From: VRUE01 sp035712345
Lineage (GTDB): Bacteria > Actinomycetota > Thermoleophilia > Solirubrobacterales > 70-9
Direction: 5' to 3'
NCBI GenBank assembly: GCA_035712345.1
Contig: DASTAY010000047.1
Span: 1 to 28,365, forward strand
DNA length: 28,365 nucleotides
Shown: piece by piece, positions 23,048-28,365 of the stretch
Layout: every line of letters begins with the position of its first letter
Position numbering within the stretch: the stretch's first letter is position 1
Program-made: the position numbers and the translations under genes
Notes under the pieces: model-generated
The model's database searches: none
Seen by the model: only the letters and a program-made list of their open reading frames with translations
Told to the model about the DNA's origin: nothing

Positions 23048-25311
23048 CCCGCGGTTATCCCGCCGCCCGCTCCGCCGGATTCCGGTGCGGCTTCTTCGGG
23101 TGCGGCTTCGGGGGCCGGCGTGGCTTCCGGCTGCGGTTCCGGGGTCGGCGCCGGTTCGCTCGGTTCCGCTTCGGGCGCGGCTTCGCTCGATTCCGTCGGG
23201 ACGTAGCTTTCTTCTTCGCCGCCGGCCGGGGCGGGGGAAGAGCTGCCGCTCGGACTCGCGGCCTTCCTGCTCGTTTCTTCGCTTGCCTTTTCGGCGGCCC
23301 GTTCTTCCTTGATGCTTTCCCAGGCCGAGATGACGCTTGCCCAGATCTCCGCCGGGAAGGTGCCGCCCATGACCGGGCCGCCGTTGTAGAGCGTGGTCAT
23401 CGGGGTCACCGTGTCGGCGTAGCCGACCCAGACGCAGGCGGTGACTTCTTCCGTGCCGCCGCAGAACCAGGCGTCGCCGCTTTCCTCGGTGGTGCCGGTC
23501 TTGCCCCACTGGCCGGAGGCGCCGATGTCGGCCTGGGTGCCGGTGCCCGACTGGACCACCGTTTCGAGGATGCTCTTCGTCTCCTTGGCGGTGCTTTCGG
23601 AGATCACCTGTTCGTGCAGGGAGTCGTTGTCGCCGTCGCGGATCGTGTGGCCGTCCTGATCGGTCACCTGCGTGTAGGAGACCGGGCTGTCGCCCGGCTC
23701 CGGCGCGAGGGTGCCGCTGACGCGGTCGCCGTCGTTGCCGATCGTCGAGTAGGCGTAGGTCCAGCCAAGCGGCGAGACGCCTTCTTCCAGCCCGCCGAGG
23801 ACCATCGCCGGGTTGGTCGAGATCGGGTCGCGATAGCCCATCTTGTGGATCGTCGCAGCGATCGAGCGGGTGCGGTCGTGGATCGTCTTCCCCTTCAGCC
23901 CTTCGAGGGCGAGCTGGGCGTAGATCGAGTTGTCCGAGTAGGTGGTCGCGCAGATCAGGTCGCAGGAGCCGAGGTAGGAGCCTTCGTCGTTGTGGACGAC
24001 GAACGTTTCTTCGTCGTGCTTGCCGAAATGGAATTCCTGCGGCGCGGATTCGTAGGTCGTCTCGGGCGAGATTCCCTCTTCGAGGGCGGTCACGAGCTCG
24101 AAGGGCTTGATCGAGGAGCCCGGCTGGCGGCGCCCTTGGGTCGCCAGGTTGAATGGCTTGGTCGCGAAGTTCGGGCCTCCCACCATCGCCTTGATGCCGG
24201 CGTTCTTGTTGTCGATCACGACCACCGAGGCCGTCGGCGGCAGGTAGCCGAGGTAGTGGTTGACCGCTTCTTCGGCGGCGTTCTGCAGGCGCAGGTCGAG
24301 CGTCGTCTTGACTTTCAGGCCGCCGAAGAAGGTCTTTGCCGCGCCGTAGCGTTCGACCAGCTGCTGACGCAGCCAGGCGGTGAAGTAGGGAGCCCTCGAA
24401 TCGAGGGTCGGCGGCTCGATGTCGCTTGGCGCCGGCAGCGCCTGCTGGACGCCTTCTTCGAGCTGGGCCTGGGTGATGTATTCCTGTTCGTACATCTTTT
24501 CCAGCACCAGGTTGCGCCGCGCCAGCGCGTTTTCAGGGAAGAACTTGGGGTTGTAGGCGGTCGGCGAGTTGATGATCGCGGCGAGCAGGGCAGCCTCCCA
24601 GGGCTCGAGCACCGATGCGCACGGTTCCTCCTGCGTGCCGCAGCCCGGGTGGGCGCTGCCGAAATAGGTCCGGGCCGCGGCCTCGACCCCGTAGGCCCCT
24701 TCGCCGAAGTAGACGGTGTTCAGATACTCGGTGAGGATTTTGTCCTTGCTCCAGTGATGCTCCAGTCGGTAGGCCAGCGCGGCCTCGCGGAACTTCTCGA
24801 GGATCGTGCGGCTTTCCTGGGCGGTGAGCGCCTCCTTGACGAACTGCTCGGTGATCGTCGAGGCGCCCTGTTCGGCGCTCTGGCTGAGCAGGTCCTTGAC
24901 GAGCGCGCGGCCGATGCCCTGGAAGTCGACGCCGTCGTGTTCGTAGAAGCGCGAGTCCTCGATCGAGACCACCGCGTTCTTGACGTTCGGAGAGATCTGC
25001 CCGGAGTCGAGCAGGATTTTGTTCTGTTCGCTGGTCAGCGTGCCGATCGGCTCGCCGGAGGCGTCGTAGATCTCGCTGTTCTTGGATGCCTTGAACTGGG
25101 CGAAGTCGTAGATCGCGGGCAGGTCGCGCGAGACCGCGGTCATCATCCCGAAGATCATCGAGACGAGCGCGAGGACGCCGAGGCCGAAGAGGACGAAGAG
25201 GATGCGCAACTTCTTCAGCCGCGGGCGCGCGGCCTTGCCGGGGGGAGATGCCGGAGGGGGCGGCGGAGGTGCGCCGCCCGGCCGGCGGGGCTTTAGTCCA
25301 AGGGCCGCCAT
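23044..25311 (-). CDS. class A penicillin-binding protein (PBP1A-like)
   Basis: This bifunctional membrane enzyme polymerises and cross-links peptidoglycan. The 755-residue protein has a proline-rich cytoplasmic start (1-30), one transmembrane segment (about 36-58), a GT51 transglycosylase domain (about 80-260; EDSRFYEHDGVDF with catalytic E118, GASTITEQFVKEA, YLNTVYFGEGAYGVEAAA) and a transpeptidase domain with SxxK at S399-K402, SDN at 459-461 and KTGT at 604-607. The last 90 residues are a Pro/Glu/Ala/Ser-rich tail, likely disordered. Motif GGSTITQQ of GT51 is changed to GASTITEQ. Glu is often GAA here, while the neighbours mostly use GAG. It is divergent from tyrS and converges on mpg. 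Confidence 0.94.
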   Translation of the reverse strand: MAALGLKPRRPGGAPPPPPPASPPGKAARPRLKKLRILFVLFGLGVLALVSMIFGMMTAVSRDLPAIYDFAQFKASKNSEIYDASGEPIGTLTSEQNKILLDSGQISPNVKNAVVSIEDSRFYEHDGVDFQGIGRALVKDLLSQSAEQGASTITEQFVKEALTAQESRTILEKFREAALAYRLEHHWSKDKILTEYLNTVYFGEGAYGVEAAARTYFGSAHPGCGTQEEPCASVLEPWEAALLAAIINSPTAYNPKFFPENALARRNLVLEKMYEQEYITQAQLEEGVQQALPAPSDIEPPTLDSRAPYFTAWLRQQLVERYGAAKTFFGGLKVKTTLDLRLQNAAEEAVNHYLGYLPPTASVVVIDNKNAGIKAMVGGPNFATKPFNLATQGRRQPGSSIKPFELVTALEEGISPETTYESAPQEFHFGKHDEETFVVHNDEGSYLGSCDLICATTYSDNSIYAQLALEGLKGKTIHDRTRSIAATIHKMGYRDPISTNPAMVLGGLEEGVSPLGWTYAYSTIGNDGDRVSGTLAPEPGDSPVSYTQVTDQDGHTIRDGDNDSLHEQVISESTAKETKSILETVVQSGTGTQADIGASGQWGKTGTTEESGDAWFCGGTEEVTACVWVGYADTVTPMTTLYNGGPVMGGTFPAEIWASVISAWESIKEERAAEKASEETSRKAASPSGSSSPAPAGGEEESYVPTESSEAAPEAEPSEPAPTPEPQPEATPAPEAAPEEAAPESGGAGGGITAG

Positions 25312-25323
25312 CGAAAGGTCGAA

Positions 25324-25358
25324 GCTCGGCGCGCCGAGCGGAGGCGGCAGTCTAGCAT
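25324..25358. promoter_or_regulatory. divergent promoter region of PBP and tyrS with 16-bp palindrome
   Basis: TAGCAT (25353-25358) is 7 nt before the tyrS TTG; TAGACT on the minus strand (complement of 25349-25354) overlaps it by two bases and would serve the PBP gene with a leader of about 30 nt. GCTCGGCGCGCCGAGC (25324-25339) is a perfect palindrome lying in that leader and near the -35 position of tyrS, so it could be an operator or an RNA hairpin. Confidence 0.45.
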
Positions 25359-25365
25359 TGCGACC

Positions 25366-26526
25366 TTGCGGGATTTGACGCAAAACGCCGTCGACGTGCT
25401 GCCCGAGGGGGCGTTGGGCGAGCAGCTCTCGACCGGCCGCCCGCTGCGGGTCAAGCTCGGAATCGACCCGACCACCGCCGATATCCACCTCGGGCACACG
25501 GTCGTGCTCGAGAAGCTGCGCGAGTTCCAGCTGGCGGGCCATCGGGTGGTTCTGATCGTCGGCGACTTCACCGCCAGGGTCGGCGACCCCAGCGGCCGCT
25601 CCGCCCAGCGGCCGGTGCCGAGCGTGGAGGAGATCGCGGCCAACGCGGCGACCTACCAGGAGCAAGCGTTCAAGGTCCTCGATCGCGAGCGCACCGAGGT
25701 CCGCTTCAACAGCGAGTGGCTGAGCATGGCGGCGGAGGATCTGCTCGGCCTGCTGGCGACGACGACCGTGGCGCGGCTGCTCGAGCGCGAGGACTTCCGC
25801 AGGCGGATGGCCGCCTCGCAACCGGTCTCCGCATTGGAGCTGCTCTACCCGCTGCTGCAGGGCTATGACTCGGTCGCGGTCGAGGCGGACGTCGAGCTGG
25901 GGGGGACCGACCAGAAATTCAACCTGCTCTTCGCACGCGACGTGCAGGCCTCCTATGGCCACAGGCAGCAGTCCGTTCTGACGATGCCGATCCTGGTCGG
26001 GATCGACGGCGTGCAGAAGATGAGCAAGTCGCTGGGCAACTACATCGGCGTCACCGACGCTCCGGAGGAGATGTTCGGCAAGCTGATGCGGATCCCCGAC
26101 GAGGCGATGCCCGAGTACTTCCGCCTGCTGCTCGGTGCGGAGCTGCCGGCCGGGCCGCCGAACGAGGCCAAGCGCGAGCTCGGCCGCCGCATCGTCGCCC
26201 GTTTCCACGGCGAGGGGGCGGGGAGGGAGGCCGAGGCCCATTTCGATCGCGTCTTCGTCCGCCACGAGGCGCCCGAGGAGATCGAGGAGATCGACCTGGC
26301 CAGGTATGTCGACGACGACGGCGCCTCGGTCCACCTGCCGGCGTTGATGGCGGCGGCATTCGAGATCAGCTCCAGCGAGGCGCGCCGGCTGCTCGGCCAG
26401 GGAGGCGTCAAGCTCGACGGCGAGCCGATTCCCGCCGGCACCCTGGACCTCGCGCCCACGGCGCTGGGAGGGCGCGTGCTGCAGGTCGGCAAGCGGCGCT
26501 TCCGCCGCCTGCGTGGCGACGCCTGA
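25366..26526 (+). CDS. tyrS: tyrosyl-tRNA synthetase (TyrS)
   Basis: TyrS charges tRNA-Tyr with tyrosine using ATP. The 386-residue class I synthetase shows the HIGH-like motif HLGH at 41-44 (GIDPTTADIHLGHTVVL), IVGDFTARVGDPSGRS, LLYPLLQGYDSVAVEADVELGGTDQKFNLL for tyrosine binding, and KMSKS at 218-222 (VQKMSKSLGNYIG). The true KMSKS sequence and the length place it in the TyrZ-like clade rather than the KFGKT clade. The C-terminal S4-type RNA-binding region is seen in SSSEARRLLGQGGVKLDGEPI. No upstream ATG is available in frame; TTG 25366 is supported by the -10 box 7 nt upstream and gives a normal N-terminus. TTG 25375 is an alternative. No T-box leader is visible. It precedes the rRNA operon. 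Confidence 0.94.
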   Translation: MRDLTQNAVDVLPEGALGEQLSTGRPLRVKLGIDPTTADIHLGHTVVLEKLREFQLAGHRVVLIVGDFTARVGDPSGRSAQRPVPSVEEIAANAATYQEQAFKVLDRERTEVRFNSEWLSMAAEDLLGLLATTTVARLLEREDFRRRMAASQPVSALELLYPLLQGYDSVAVEADVELGGTDQKFNLLFARDVQASYGHRQQSVLTMPILVGIDGVQKMSKSLGNYIGVTDAPEEMFGKLMRIPDEAMPEYFRLLLGAELPAGPPNEAKRELGRRIVARFHGEGAGREAEAHFDRVFVRHEAPEEIEEIDLARYVDDDGASVHLPALMAAAFEISSSEARRLLGQGGVKLDGEPIPAGTLDLAPTALGGRVLQVGKRRFRRLRGDA

Positions 26527-26534
26527 GCGGGGAC

Positions 26535-26563
26535 TAGGCAAAGCGCCGTCGCGGCGCTATACT
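26535..26563 (+). promoter_or_regulatory. rRNA operon promoter
   Basis: TATACT (26558-26563) is a near-consensus -10, and TAGGCA (26535-26540) sits 17 bp upstream as a partial -35 match. It begins 9 nt after the tyrS stop and about 255 nt before the 16S gene, the usual position for an rrn promoter. Confidence 0.65.
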
Positions 26564-26816
26564 CCCGCGTCCCTCTGGGATTGGCCCTGTGCCGTCCCAT
26601 GCGCAAACGACGGCGAGCACCGCCGGAGTCAGAGGCGCAGCGGTCTTTGAAAACTGAGCAGCGTGCACTCCGCGGACCCTCGGGTCTGTGGATTGTTTGA
26701 GCCCGATCCACTCGACTCGTCAGCGTGTCGAGTGGTCTGATTTACCCGTCATGCCGGTCGCCATGTTTGTGTACCCGGCGACCAGCCAGGCATGACCACT
26801 CTCTGTAAGAAGTACT
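26564..26816 (+). promoter_or_regulatory. 16S rRNA leader with boxA-like and processing hairpins
   Basis: The leader holds TCTTTGAAAACTGAG (26644-26658), similar to the conserved antitermination or processing element in Gram-positive rrn leaders. Hairpins follow: GGACCC/GGGTCT (26674-26687), CCACTCGAC/GTCGAGTGG (26708-26716/26727-26735), and a two-part stem of GTCATGCC/GGCATGAC (26748-26755/26789-26796) around GGTCGCC/GGCGACC. The RNase III stem with the 3' flank cannot be judged because the window ends just after the 16S gene. No protein-coding gene is seen. Confidence 0.6.
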
Positions 26817-28359
<1,543 letters not shown>

Positions 28360-28365
28360 GAGAAA

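Noticed and set aside
22717..25296. Very long plus-strand open frame opposite the PBP gene
   Set aside because: It is antisense to the PBP gene, with low-complexity translation and no recognisable domain.
25312..26541. Minus-strand open frame extending upstream of the PBP gene through tyrS
   Set aside because: It is antisense to tyrS; the PBP protein has a normal cytoplasmic start, transmembrane segment and domains from 25311.

Overview
The window is a high-GC chromosomal segment from an actinobacterium. The complete 16S rRNA gene at the right end, the menaquinone genes at the left end and the gene content suggest the class Thermoleophilia (Solirubrobacterales or Gaiellales). That placement comes from memory of 16S signatures and was not checked against a database. 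Almost all of the sequence codes. I see no transposase, integrase, CRISPR array or tRNA.

Layout. 1-1993: a divergent menaquinone pair, menB (cut by the window edge) and menE. 2005-3009: ilvC. 3010-3482: the only long gene-free stretch, holding a cluster of large inverted repeats. 3483-6662: a small cupin gene divergent from the overlapping pair serC-serA (serine biosynthesis). 6768-8407: a quinone-oxidoreductase-like gene and a secreted RTX-repeat protein. 8434-9870: a DHA2-type MFS exporter on the minus strand. 9847-11575: leuA with a leucine-rich leader peptide. 11676-13322: an AbiEi/DUF559 protein and an XRE-cupin regulator. 13405-16147: leuC-leuD-methyltransferase. 16195-19862: leuB-ilvE-cimA. 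19948-23047: a DegT-family aminotransferase, argH and a 3-methyladenine DNA glycosylase, all overlapping. 23044-25311: a class A penicillin-binding protein on the minus strand. 25366-26526: tyrS. 26535-28356: rRNA promoter, leader and 16S rRNA.

The core of the window is branched-chain amino acid synthesis. LeuA, LeuCD, LeuB and IlvE make leucine. CimA supplies citramalate, which LeuCD and LeuB can convert to 2-oxobutyrate for isoleucine. IlvC acts in the valine and isoleucine branches. ilvBN and ilvD are not in the window.

The most notable signal lies between the MFS gene and leuA. It is an unlisted 19-residue ORF with five leucine codons in a row. Those codons are perfectly complementary over 10 nt to the leuA Shine-Dalgarno region, and they sit in the loop of another possible stem, giving a pseudoknot geometry. 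Leader-peptide and pseudoknot control of leuA has been proposed for Actinobacteria, so this copy may be a variant of a known theme rather than a new system. The second notable signal is a set of large inverted repeats at gene 3' ends. Two of them share a core of about 100 nt but have unrelated, self-complementary arms. Many starts also carry a TANNNT hexamer 6-9 nt upstream, the pattern of leaderless transcripts.
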